A stretch of 64,000 bases of DNA from NCBI GenBank assembly GCA_029717555.1, contig JAMDHS010000018.1:62001-126000 (forward strand), given 5' to 3'. The notes below the pieces were generated by a model. That model worked only from the letters and a program-made list of their open reading frames with translations. It made no database searches and was not told the origin of the DNA. The position numbers and the translations under genes were made by a program. Numbering within the stretch: position 1 is the stretch's first letter; every line of letters begins with the position of its first letter. This document shows positions 44,249 through 54,470 of the stretch, piece by piece. Origin of the DNA: Peribolospora baueri. Its lineage: Eukaryota; Basidiomycota; Peribolosporomycetes; Peribolosporales; Peribolosporaceae.

Positions 44249-44969
44249 GACGGGGAGAGGAGCGGTGACTGCCTGGAGAAAGGCGAGGGGGGCGGGGCGG
44301 ACAGGAGAGGGGACGAGACGTACAGAAGGGGAAGGAGAGGAAACGATGGTTACGTGTGTGTTTGTAGGGGCGAAGCGGTGGTGATGGCGAGCTGGGGATG
44401 GAGGAGGAAAAGAGAAGCGAAGTCAATTCGCTCAGGCCATCTCACCTCGACTGGGTGGGTACATAACGTTACTGAGCCACTCCAGGCTCAGGGCGGGCGG
44501 ATATACACGGATACAAGAGGACATGTACGGAGATAAGCGACTGCACCCCACATGTCTCACTCCGGCCACGGCTGCCGATCGCAAGCGCGATCACGGCCGG
44601 ACGCAGCTAGTGCGAGTGCGAGCTTATTACGCGGCGGCGGAGACGAATGCCGATCCTATACCATCCATCTCGATGCGGCCGAGTAAGGCAAAGCAGAAAT
44701 ATGGACCCGCCCAACCAGTCTTCGCCACCGTAAGCGGACGGTCCTAGACGTCTCCGCTCCTCAGGCCGAAAGCGAAGTACTGTAATAAAACGGTCAGACT
44801 GCCAAGAATGCTGAGATCACGCACTTAACATCCCTAGATGCGCACCACGTGACCTGCTCGAACGTGCACGTGCCGTCCACTCCCCTTTGCGTGCATACCG
44901 ATCAATCCACCCTCTCCCTATCTCCCTCACTCTTACCACCTCCATTCCGTCCCCGCCTACACCAACGCC
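44249..44969. promoter_or_regulatory. Divergent promoter region (Ser/Pro-rich gene / AVT3)
   Basis: About 720 bp with no exon recognised. CACGTG at 44846-44851 lies about 120 nt upstream of the AVT3 start, followed by a CT-rich leader. Confidence 0.45.
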
Positions 44970-47900
44970 ATGTCGGATCGCGGCGATCATGATTCAGGCT
45001 CACATGTCAGGGCCGACGGTGCTGTCGAGCCCGTCTCGGACGTCCCAGGTCACATGTACGAGTCCCTCGACTCGGAAGCGATCGAAGAGCTCCGAGAGGT
45101 TGCACACGGTTACGGCGTCTCTCCGCCACTGCCAAACATCCCACCTCCTCGAAATGCCTCCCCCATGCCTTCCACGTCCACATCCAACCCGCCTCCAGGC
45201 GAGTCCGAAATTGACTTTGACGCCGCTCAACGAGACAGACGACCGTCCTCAGTGGCCGCCGATCGCCCGTCTCGTCCCTCCTCAGGCCTCCGCCACACCC
45301 GCCCAACTTCATCCCGGGAGGACGACGGAAATGGCGCCAGGGAGACGGGCATGGACGTGAGTCGAGCCGCATACCTGGCCGCCGACCAGCTGAAGGCGAA
45401 CGAGGACCGTTCCAAAGACTCGTCCAGTATCAGCAGGGCCGCTCCGCCCCACGGCTTCGACGGCAGCACTATCGAGCTCCCTATGCCCGATCACCAGAAG
45501 GCCGAAATCGTCGCCCGTCATCTCGTCAGTCGCGAGGAGCGCGAGAGGGGCGGAAGTCAGGACGAAGATGCATCTGGCTTGCAGACCACCCTCTCCGGGC
45601 TCGCCTCCGATGCCAGCGGGGCGGGGACCCCTCAGGATAGAGACACCAACCCCCCCGACCGCTCGCCACCGTCGTCGTCCGTCGACTACAACACCGAGTC
45701 GCCCTTTTTGCCCCCTTCCGAACCCTCCGGCTCCAACTTTTCTCGCACACAAACTTTGCAGCGCCAGCAGTCCGAGTTCGATCCTCCTCATGACATGCTC
45801 GGTGGTGACGTCACTAGCGGTATCTACAAGTGGGCCCACGAGAACCGCAAGCGCGTGCGCCGAACCAACAGTCTCGACCTGCCCCGCGACGGTCCTGTTG
45901 ATCCGGACGTGCCCCGAGCTCAAGACATGCGACAGCCTGGCGGCTTCCGGAGGAACTTTGTCTTCCAGAGGGCCCAAGAGCAGGGCCAAGAGAGGCCGAG
46001 GGTCCTGCGCTCATTCATCGACTTTCTCACCCGTGAGCGGAACGACCCATGTTATCGTTTTCCGACTAGTCGATCATGTGCTGAGCACACATTACCCCCT
46101 TTCCGTTCTCATTTCAACTCCGCCCCCTTCCCGCCCCCCTTCCTCCTAGTCTACGGACACTTGGGTGGCGAAGACTTGGAAGAGATTGACGAGTCCGAAT
46201 TAGCTTTTGACGAGGAGGAGGCGGCCGAGGCCGAGGCTGCCGCCGAGGCCCCACCGCCGGGGGCCGAGCCAACGTCTCCAGAAAGGGGCAGGACGGAACG
46301 CACCCCATTGCTGCAAAGGGCACGCAGCAGACCGCGCGGCAAGAGTGTCCAGCGGCCGGGAGAGGCCAGCGTCACTGAGGCCGTTTTGATGGTGTGCTTT
46401 GCGTCGCCTATTATGATGATGAATACGTCTCGTGCGGATTATTTACACCTTCCCGTGCCATCACGCTTTTGGCCCTACAGCTCACCAAGTCCTTCATTGG
46501 CACCGGCGTGCTTTTCCTCGGCAAGGCGTGAGTCTCCGCTCTTATTCGAATTGATTCTATTTGAGCTCTCCAACCGTGCTGACGGACCTTCCTACTCCGC
46601 GCTCCCGTCCAGCTTCTCCAATGGCGGCATCCTGTTCTCGACTGTTACCCTGGTCACGATCGCCGCGCTTTCGCTTTGGTCGTTCCTCCTCCTCATCTAC
46701 ACTCGTCTCGACGTTCCGGGAAGCTTCGGCGGTGAGTTCGTTATGAGCAAGGTTTCACCACTGCAGCGCTTCTGATTTGCATTTGCTTTCATGCGCAGAT
46801 ATGGGCGGCGCGCTGTACGGGCCGACAATGCGCAAGATCATCCTCTTCCAGATCGTCATATCTCAGGTCAGCCTCACTATAGCGATGCCGCCTTCTTCCT
46901 CTCCGTGCTATTCCCGCCGCAGTCCTAACGTTTATTTTCTTATTCCAAAAGCTCGGCTTCGTCATGGTGTACATGGCCTTCACCGCGGAGACGCTTCAGG
47001 CGTTCATAATGGCGGTGACGAAATGTCGGGTCGTCGTCCCCAAAGCGCTCTTACTCATCGCCCAGTTCCTCGTCTTCCTGCCCATGAGCTTGATACGCAA
47101 GATCAAGAAGCTCTCCGGCACGGCTCTCGTCGCCGACGCATTCATCCTCGCCGGCATCATCTATCTCTTCTCCACCGAGATATCCATTATCGCCAAGAAC
47201 GGTTTGGGAGACGTGCAGCTGTTCAACCCCAATGACTTCCCGCTCTTGGTTGGGTGAGTCGTGCTTTCTTGCCTATCACTCAAAGCATTCTAGTGGATGC
47301 CACTGTCAGCGTTTCCGTTCTCACGATGACCCCATCGTTGCCCATTTGTGTCACCTAGCACGTCCGTGTTCGCGTTCGAAGGTATCAGCCTGTGAGTCAC
47401 CTGTCGGCTCTCTTTCCCCCCTTTTCCCGAGCGCCGAGCTCACTTCAGTATGGGCTTATTCGAGCTTTGCCCGATCTCTTGCGGCAGTATCATCCCCATC
47501 TCGGAGTCGATGAAAGAGCCTGAGCGGTTCCCCGCCGTGTTGACCGGCGTCATGATCCTCGCCACCGTCATCTTCGCCTGTGCGTCCGTCTATTGCTTCC
47601 GTAGCGAGATCCATTAGATTCAATCACCCTTAATTTCTTTTTGTTCTCGCTTCTTTGGCCCTTGCATCCTACAGCCTCTGGTGTGCTCGCCTATGGTGCA
47701 TTCGGATCAGGTGAGTGATGATCGAGCCGGAGTCGTTCTCCTCTCCTTCCAGATCTGACCGTGTCTTCGGATTGTGACGCCGTTCATCAGAAATTCAAGG
47801 TATGCGTGCACTCGGATTTGTCACGTCTCTGTTGATCCTGCGTTTAATCCGGTCTCGTTTCGTTCCTTTGTGCAATAGCCGTCGTGATCACGAATCTGCC

Positions 47901-48554
47901 CCCGAACGACAAATTCGTTCAGGCCACGCAGTGCTTGTACAGCATCGCCATCATGCTCTCCACACCGCTTCAGCTCTTCCCCGCCATCCGTATCATGGAG
48001 AACGGCATTTTCAGTCTTAGCGGGAAGTTCAGGTGCGTACTGCCAACGGACCACCGCCGATCCTCAAATCCAGGTCGCGAGCCCGCAAGCAGTCCTTGCT
48101 TACCAGCTTAACAATTGGGACTCCTCTCGTCGGCAGTAACAAAGTCAAATTTGAAAAGAACGTGTTCCGTTGCTGCGTCGTCCTCCTCTGTGCCTTCGTC
48201 GCCTGGATCGGCGGTGCCGATCTCGACAAGTTCGTCTCCCTCATCGGTTCGGTCGCTTGCGTGCCTCTCGGCTTCATTTACGTAAGTTGCGGCCAGTTTT
48301 TCGGACGCGTTCGCGCGCTCATCTTCGGTTTGGCTTCCGTCTCTGCTCGCCCCATCCCTTCCCAGCCTCCACTTTTGCATCTTAAGGCAAGGGCGACAAG
48401 ACGGCTCACCAAGACGGCCGATGTTGCGCTCCTTGTCTTCGGCGTCTGCTGCCTCATCTTCACTACCAGCCAGACACTTTACCATATGTTCAATCCGGCC
48501 TCGCAGCCGCAAGAGCCAGAGGGGTCGAAGTGCAAGCCGCCGACGCCGAGGTAG
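44970..48554 (+). CDS. AVT3: Vacuolar amino-acid exporter, AVT3/AVT4 type (832 aa)
   Basis: Thirteen exons: 44970-46032, 46150-46391, 46481-46527, 46613-46731, 46799-46866, 46952-47253, 47359-47391, 47488-47579, 47675-47710, 47791-47799, 47879-48032, 48137-48281, 48366-48554. Long hydrophilic cytosolic N-terminus (about 430 residues, Ser/Pro/Asp-rich), usual for fungal Avt3/4. Then the AAAP transporter core: ASVTEAVLMLTKSFIGTGVLF, SNGGILFS, LGFVMVYMAFTAETLQ, TSVFAFEGISLIIPISESMK, SSGVLAYGAFGSEIQAVVI, SLIGSVACVPLGFIYPP, giving about 11 membrane helices. Exon 10 is only 9 nt (part of SEIQA). Expected to export neutral amino acids from the vacuole. Confidence 0.93.
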
Positions 48555-48785
48555 GTGTGTCGGTGTCTCGATAAGTTATTTTGGCGTCGGCGCAACCCAT
48601 CCGGGTGTCAGGCTCTGTTAGTGGTCAGCTTTGCGTGCTTTGTATGTAGATCAGGTCATTCGTTGAGAAAGCATCACAGGCTCTAGAAATACAGTGTCAT
48701 CCCTCCATGCGCTTCAGGGCGTCCGTCTTCGCAAAGGTGCGGCGTGGCCGATCCATAACCCACGCGTCGCGATACATCAAGGCGC

Positions 48786-49714
48786 TCAACCTTCAAGCAT
48801 GCTCACGAGCGTTTCCACCACGCGTCTCTGCCGTTCCCGGGCGTGAGGGTCTCGTGTCTGGAAGAAGCAGGGAACCTCGAGCTCTTCCAGCGCGCGCTGT
48901 TGTCGCGCCACCAACGCGTCCCACCGTGCAAGAGCCGCCGCGTCAAAGGACGTCAGCTCGGAGCGCTTGGTGGCGCTGTTGGAAGGCGACGTAAATGTGC
49001 AGACAGTCAGAAGCTGTTCCGAACTCGCCGAGGAGAGGACGGCGGGGGACGTGAGGGCGCGACACTCCCACGCACCTCAAGTGCGACATGCCCACCTCTG
49101 GTCCGCCCGCAATCTGAGCTCGATCCGAGGCCAGCTGTCTTTCGAACTCGTCCTGATCCTCCTTCAGCTAGGAGACGACGTGTTCAATTCGCTCCGTCTT
49201 TCCACCGCAGGGGGGCTGTGCGAAGGATCCAAAAGCCAGGGCCTCACTGGAGAGGCTCACCTTTTCCAAAGATGCCAGAAATTTGGTGTTCGTGCTAAGA
49301 TTTCCCAAGTAGGGCAGGGCTTGAGGGAAAGTGAGGTGACGTAAGTCTCTCTTCCTGGGGTCCCTCGTTGGCGCGACGCTTGGTGGTGGAGACGAAGCTT
49401 GAATGTCAGGCAGCACGTCGGAGAGGGCCGACGAGTGGCGCCATGCCGGAGGAGATGCCCCATCCGGCGGCAGAGCTGAGAAGGTCTCCGGGTATACGGG
49501 GCGACGTGATGAACCCGAAGCGACGCTCGCAGACGTCGCAGCGGGCCTGACTTGACTCCCACCGCTTCCGCCGCCGTCTTGTTGGGCTTTAAGGAGGGCG
49601 AGCAAGCCCTTCACCCCGTGAGGATCTTCGTCGGGCTGTCTCCCCAACGCAAGTGAGCATGTTACCCCAATATCACAAAGCAGAAGCAATCTCTCGCCTC
49701 ACCTTGAAGTTCAT
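48786..49714 (-). CDS. Small conserved-type fungal protein, function unknown (222 aa)
   Basis: Four exons: 49714-49703, 49635-49261, 49167-49076, 48975-48786. The first exon codes only MNFK; a different upstream first exon is possible. Core: GVKGLLALLKAQQD, a Ser/Pro-rich linker, LRHLTFPQALPYLGNLSTN, a coiled-coil-like LKEDQDEFERQLASDRAQI, and the C-terminal helix pair ARWDALVARQQRALEELEVP with ERQRRVVETLVSMLEG. The last block (WD.L...QQ..LE.L.VP) resembles uncharacterised basidiomycete proteins (recollection). No signal peptide or membrane helix. Shares a 171-bp divergent promoter with SGD1. Confidence 0.7.
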
Positions 49715-49885
49715 CTATGCCAAACCGGCATCCTCCAAGTCGTGGTGGTGCTCGTGTGAGCCTCATCGCGGCGGCGTGAGTGATCGCCCGATGGCGGTGC
49801 CGCAGTTTATCCTACCTCGCTCGGACTTTGTTCTTCCTTCTTCGATCATCGATGTCGGTCATCCTCCTCGCTTATCCTCCTCACA
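49715..49885. promoter_or_regulatory. Bidirectional promoter, small conserved gene / SGD1
   Basis: 171 bp between two divergent start codons (49714 minus, 49886 plus); no obvious TATA. Confidence 0.45.
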
Positions 49886-52800
49886 ATGCCGCCGTTCAAG
49901 AAGCGCAAGTCTACGACGAGGCTTCCAGTTGCGCTCCAAGAGGAGCTTGGGATTAATCTGAGTGCGTGAACTTTGACGGGCACCGATGCTTTCATGTGGC
50001 GGGGTCTCTCTCACATGAACTCATCCATGTCTCTTGTTCGTCGGTCTGGCAGGGAATCCTTCCAGGCGAAAGCCTACACATTCCAACAAACGCAAAGGCA
50101 TCGATTTGCGGAAGCGTCCTGATACTCCGAACAAGCGTGTGCGGACCTCGGTCCCGGCCGTTGACAGTGCCAAGGCACTCAACAAAACCCTTCCTGACGC
50201 TCCCTCCTCCTCCAAGGCCGCTGAAACGCCGCTCCAGCGACTGCTGCAGAAGCAAGCAGGACCAAGCCGAGATGAACAGGATGGACGGCCGGATAGAAAG
50301 GGCAAGAAGACACGACGGCAGTTGGCCACGGTTGAACAGGAGGAGGAGGACGAGATCGCCTGGCTAGAGTACAAGCTCGGCATATCTGGCAAGAAGAAGG
50401 GGAAGAAGAAGGTCGAAGACGACGTCGAAGACGATGGATTGGATGGTATGGAATCACTTCTTCTCTCAATGCTTTGAGCTTGTAGGTCGCCTATTCAAGT
50501 GCCCATGCGTTTTGGCTTTGTCTCGTTCAGATCTCCTAGAGGATCTGGATCGATTCGCGCCAGACGCCTGGAATGTCGACGGCGGCACGGACGGTGCAGA
50601 GACCGATGACAGCGCGTCTGAGGAGGAAGTATTATCGGACGACGATGAGGCGTCGGAGACGGGAAATAGTGAAAGCGGGGACGAGGCAGGGGAGGATAGC
50701 GAAATTGCGTCGTCTGAAGGCGAGGCAGAGGACGCTTCGAAGGACGGCGAGTCGGAAGTAGGGTCCGAAGGCACGGGGCATTCAGACGCGGGCGAGGAAG
50801 AGGCCGGAGTGGAAGAGAAGTCGCTTACACGCGTGGCGGACGACGAACCCGTCAACTCTGAAGAGCTGACTCGCCTGAAGCGCCAAACGCAAGGGTTGTT
50901 GAACAGGCGAGTTGGTCATGAAGGTCTATCGTGGTCGACATTTGTCCATTTCGTGACTGACTTTACCACGACGGCTGCAGGCTTGGCGAAAGCAACATGG
51001 ACAGCATCTTGTCAGAAATCGAAAAGCTTTATCGCAGTCACCGACGACACGGTAAGTCTTCCCTTCTCTTCCAGTTGTAGACTTCGACTTCTCATATCGC
51101 ATGCTCTCTTGGAACACCGTAGATGTTACTGTCAGTGTAGTGGACATCGTGCTCGAGGCTGTGTCGAGCAGATCAAGTCTCTTGGATGCCTTCGTCATTC
51201 TCCATGCTGCATTTATCGCCGGCCTGCACAAGATTCTGGGAGTGGAGTTCGGTGAGTGGTCCCGGGCGTTGTTGAACGAAAGTTTCAGTTCATGTAACGC
51301 TCTAAGTAATCATATGTTTTGATTGCGTCTATAGCGGCGCGCTTCGTGCAGACCCTCGTCGCTTTGTTCGAAGCCAACTACAAAAAGCTCCAGGCTCCCA
51401 AGCTTGACGAGACGAGGACTGCCGAAGAGGACACAGAGCCTACTGGCAGCAAGGAATGCATGAACCTTATCGTGCTGATCTCTGAGCTGTATAACTTCCA
51501 GGTCGTTTCGTGCATCTTGATATACGACATGGTCAAGAAGTTGCTGGACAGCGAGCTGACGGAGCCTGATGTGGAAATCCTGCTGAAGGTCATCAGAGGT
51601 AAGTAGAGACTGACGAATGATTTGGCATCGTTCTCGTTACTGAGCCTTCTGTCGTCTGCTTCTTGCAACAGCATCTGGGCAGCAGCTCCGGCATGATGAT
51701 CCCTCTTCCCTGAAAGAGATCGTCGATCTCGTGCAGGTCAAAGTCAAAGCTTTGGATCAGACAAAGATCAAGTACGTGTGAACAATGTCCTGAATGCTCA
51801 ACATGTCCTTTAGTCCTCATCCTATGTGTCACGGTCCTTCTCCTGCAGCTCTCGAACGAGGTTCATGATCGAGATGATGAACGATCTGAAGAACAACCGT
51901 ATCAAGGCCATTGGCGGGAGGCAGTCGGCTGTGGAGGCCACCGCGAGGGTGAAGAAGTTTTTGTCCGGCTTGGAAAAGCGACATACGGGTAAGCAGACCA
52001 TAGACACCCAGAATCCCTTAGGTTGCCTGCTCAAGTCATCCTTTGCGTTCGGCTTCTAGTGAAGGCGCACGAGCCACTGCGCATATCGCTGGAGGACTTG
52101 CGCACAGCGTCTACAAAGGGCAAGTGGTGGCTGGTCGGAGCAGCCTGGAAAGGCCATGGCGATTCAAGTGCGCCAGAGAATGCGCCAGAGAATGTTGGGA
52201 CGGCAAAGGTGGTCAAAGAGCATTCAGACGATGCGCTCCTCAGGCTCGCCCGGGCCCAAGGTATGAACACCGACATCCGCCGGAGCATCTTCGTCGTCCT
52301 AATGAGCAGCGAGGTGAGTATGATTTCAAGGGCATACTCCAAAGATTCAAGGCTTCGGCGCTGAAGCAGTTTCTTCCGCATCGGCAGGACTATGTTCATG
52401 CCTCGCAGCGCCTCTTGCAGCTCAAGCTGAGCGACGTCCAACGTCGTGAGATCATTCGTGTGCTGTTGCACTGCTGCGGAAATGTAAGATTGTCTGTCCG
52501 TCGACCGCTGCTTCTTGGCCAAACGCTAATCACTGTTGACGTCGGCCTGTAGGAAAAGGTCTACAACCCATATTACGCTTTGGTTGGCCATCAGCTTTGC
52601 GACCACTCGCACGCATTCCGCGTTACTCTGCAATACTGTCTGTGGGACTTTTTGCGGGAATTGGGGGAAAGTGATGCCGGCGGTCTGGAGTTACAGAAAA
52701 GTCTGGGGGCCAGCGGCGTGGCGGACGGCAGTCATGTGTCCTTTCCACGGCTGAAGAATACGGCTCGAGCATACTCGTGGTGGATAGCGAAGGGCAGCTT

Positions 52801-53216
52801 GAGCCTGACAGTCCTCAAAGTTAGTGAGCGTTGATCTATGTTTGATTTGGTCCGCGATACCGTATAGTGACAGCTTTTTTCCTTGATATACCCAGACCCT
52901 TAACTTTCTGGAGCTGCAGCAAAAGACGATTTCTTTCCTTCGACGCCTTCTTGCCCATCTGCTCCTTGACCTTCAACCCCTCTCCGCCGGCTCTCGGCCT
53001 ATAGGATCGCAGAAGGCTCGCGAAGCCATCGAGCGGCTGTTCGTCAAGGTGGTCGGTAACCCGTCCCTCACTCACGGGCTGCTCTATTTCACCCAGACCA
53101 CTCTCCGCGACGAGGACGCGGGACAGGATCACTCGTCTCAAAAAGCCCTTGCGTGGGGTAAAGAGGTCGTGAAAGAGACTCTTAAAGTGGGTAGCAGTGT
53201 CGCCAAGGACTTGTAA
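49886..53216 (+). CDS. SGD1: Nucleolar MIF4G/MA3-domain protein SGD1/NOM1 (828 aa)
   Basis: Twelve exons: 49886-49961, 50053-50445, 50531-50906, 50981-51051, 51123-51251, 51335-51598, 51672-51771, 51849-51988, 52060-52313, 52388-52483, 52553-52819, 52896-53216. Basic N-terminus (MPPFKKRKS), acidic Ser/Glu/Asp stretch, then MIF4G (LNRLGESNMDSILSEIEKLY ... FIAGLHKILGVEFAARFVQ ... LIVLISELYNFQVVS ... FMIEMMNDLKNNR) and MA3 (DIRRSIFVVLMSSEDY ... EIIRVLLHCCGNEKVYNPYYALVGHQLC ... FRLKNTA-like). Nucleolar factor for 18S rRNA maturation with Fal1 (family knowledge). The intron at 50907-50980 is GC-AG. Its stop lies 4 bp from that of the convergent EFM4. Confidence 0.93.
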
Positions 53217-53220
53217 TCGA

Positions 53221-54269
53221 TCAATTCGCTGTGGGAGGCAAATCATCTTTTGGCGCTCTCTTAGAGAATATCACTGTGCACACAGTCGAGCCCTTTGAAC
53301 CCCCGAACGAGAAAGTAGGATGCTCTATGCGTCCCGACCAATGCAGTCCTGGGGGAAGGCGGATTGGGAAATCAAGTACGAATCATATAGTTTCAGTCCC
53401 GTGTTCATCTTTAGGCCGGGTTAAGGTGTGCCAGAAAACCATATGGGCGCTCACCAGCAGCCTGGAAACGCGTTTTCAGCTCATCCTCAGTGAAGTTACA
53501 TGACGTGATACAAAACTTGCCAGTCGGACTGAGGAGCTCATGGATCTTGACTGGGTAGAGCTCAACGGGAAGTCGTCCGTCGACAGGGTGGCTGCTGAGG
53601 GCCATGGCGTCAAAAGTACCCTTGTCCAGGATCAAGTCGTACGCACATTTCGAACCACTTTCTGGGGCGCTCCGCAAGACGTCGAGAACATCCCATGAGA
53701 TACCGGCTATGCCTCGAGACACGGCGATGGCGCTGGCAAGCTTGATCGAGGGTGAAGAATAGTCGACGCCACGCATCTTGCTAGGCGGAAAGCCTGCGTC
53801 GACGAGTGCAAAGAGCAGATGCCCGTTTCCTGTCCCCATGTCAAGAATGGAGGGAGCGTGCTCCAGCTCTGGCGAGAAGTTGTCGGCCACCCAATCCACC
53901 ATCTTCTCTACGGAAGACTCGCCGAACCTATGAAGAAGCGAGGAGAAGACGCGTCAGCCAACGGCAGCCACACAGGTATCATGACGAGCTCACCAAACTT
54001 CGCCCTCGTCTCCTATATCCTCAAAGTTTTCCACTTCTCGCCTGAAGCAGCACGAAGAACAGAGCGCCTTGTTTTAAGTCGCCCATTGCAAGACCCTACA
54101 GCTCAGCAATCGACTCACCCGTACACATCGTCCCAACTGTCCGAGGTTAATCCAAAGAGCATGGCTCAGAGATGACAAAGATTGCAGAAAAGCTAGATAC
54201 TCCAAAAGAGTGAACAACTCACTACTCCTTCGTCCCCAGACGGGACTCTGGCAGAGCTTGTTCGGCCAT
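53221..54269 (-). CDS. EFM4: eEF1A lysine methyltransferase, EFM4/METTL10 type (237 aa)
   Basis: Five exons: 54269-54223, 54136-54119, 54041-53994, 53927-53455, 53348-53221. Seven-beta-strand methyltransferase. Conserved pieces in order: LGTKEYWDDVYGREVENFED, DEGEVWFGESSVEKMVDW, SAM motif ILDMGTGNGHLLFAL, GVDYSSPSIKLA, YDLILDKGTFDAMAL, CITSCNFTEDEL, and the C-terminal HPTFSFGGSKGSTVCTVIF. The joint KEYWDD comes from a small 18-nt exon. Cytosolic. Normal length. Divergent from VPS39 over 201 bp and overlapping 3' space with SGD1. Confidence 0.93.
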
Positions 54270-54470
54270 TAGGACAAGGTGGAAGGAAAGACGATAACTC
54301 AGGTGCTCGCAAACAGTTCATGACGTTTCTTGGCTGCGGCGGCGCCGATCACGTCGAGAGCTACTAACACCTCCGTACTCGCTGTTTAGGTCTACCAACG
54401 ACGACGAGGCCGACAACAGTGTCGCCGGAAAGTGTCGATCCCGGCTTTCGATCGGCGAGCTGTTTGCCAT
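54270..54470. promoter_or_regulatory. Bidirectional promoter, EFM4 / VPS39
   Basis: 201 bp between divergent start codons; no clear TATA. The VPS39 transcript leader may contain an extra intron ending near 54384 (CTGTTTAG), but no coding need for it. Confidence 0.4.

Noticed and set aside
50907-50925. GT donors near the SGD1 exon 3 end (for example GTTGGT at 50911)
   Set aside because: They give the wrong phase for the exon that begins with the conserved LGESNMDS.
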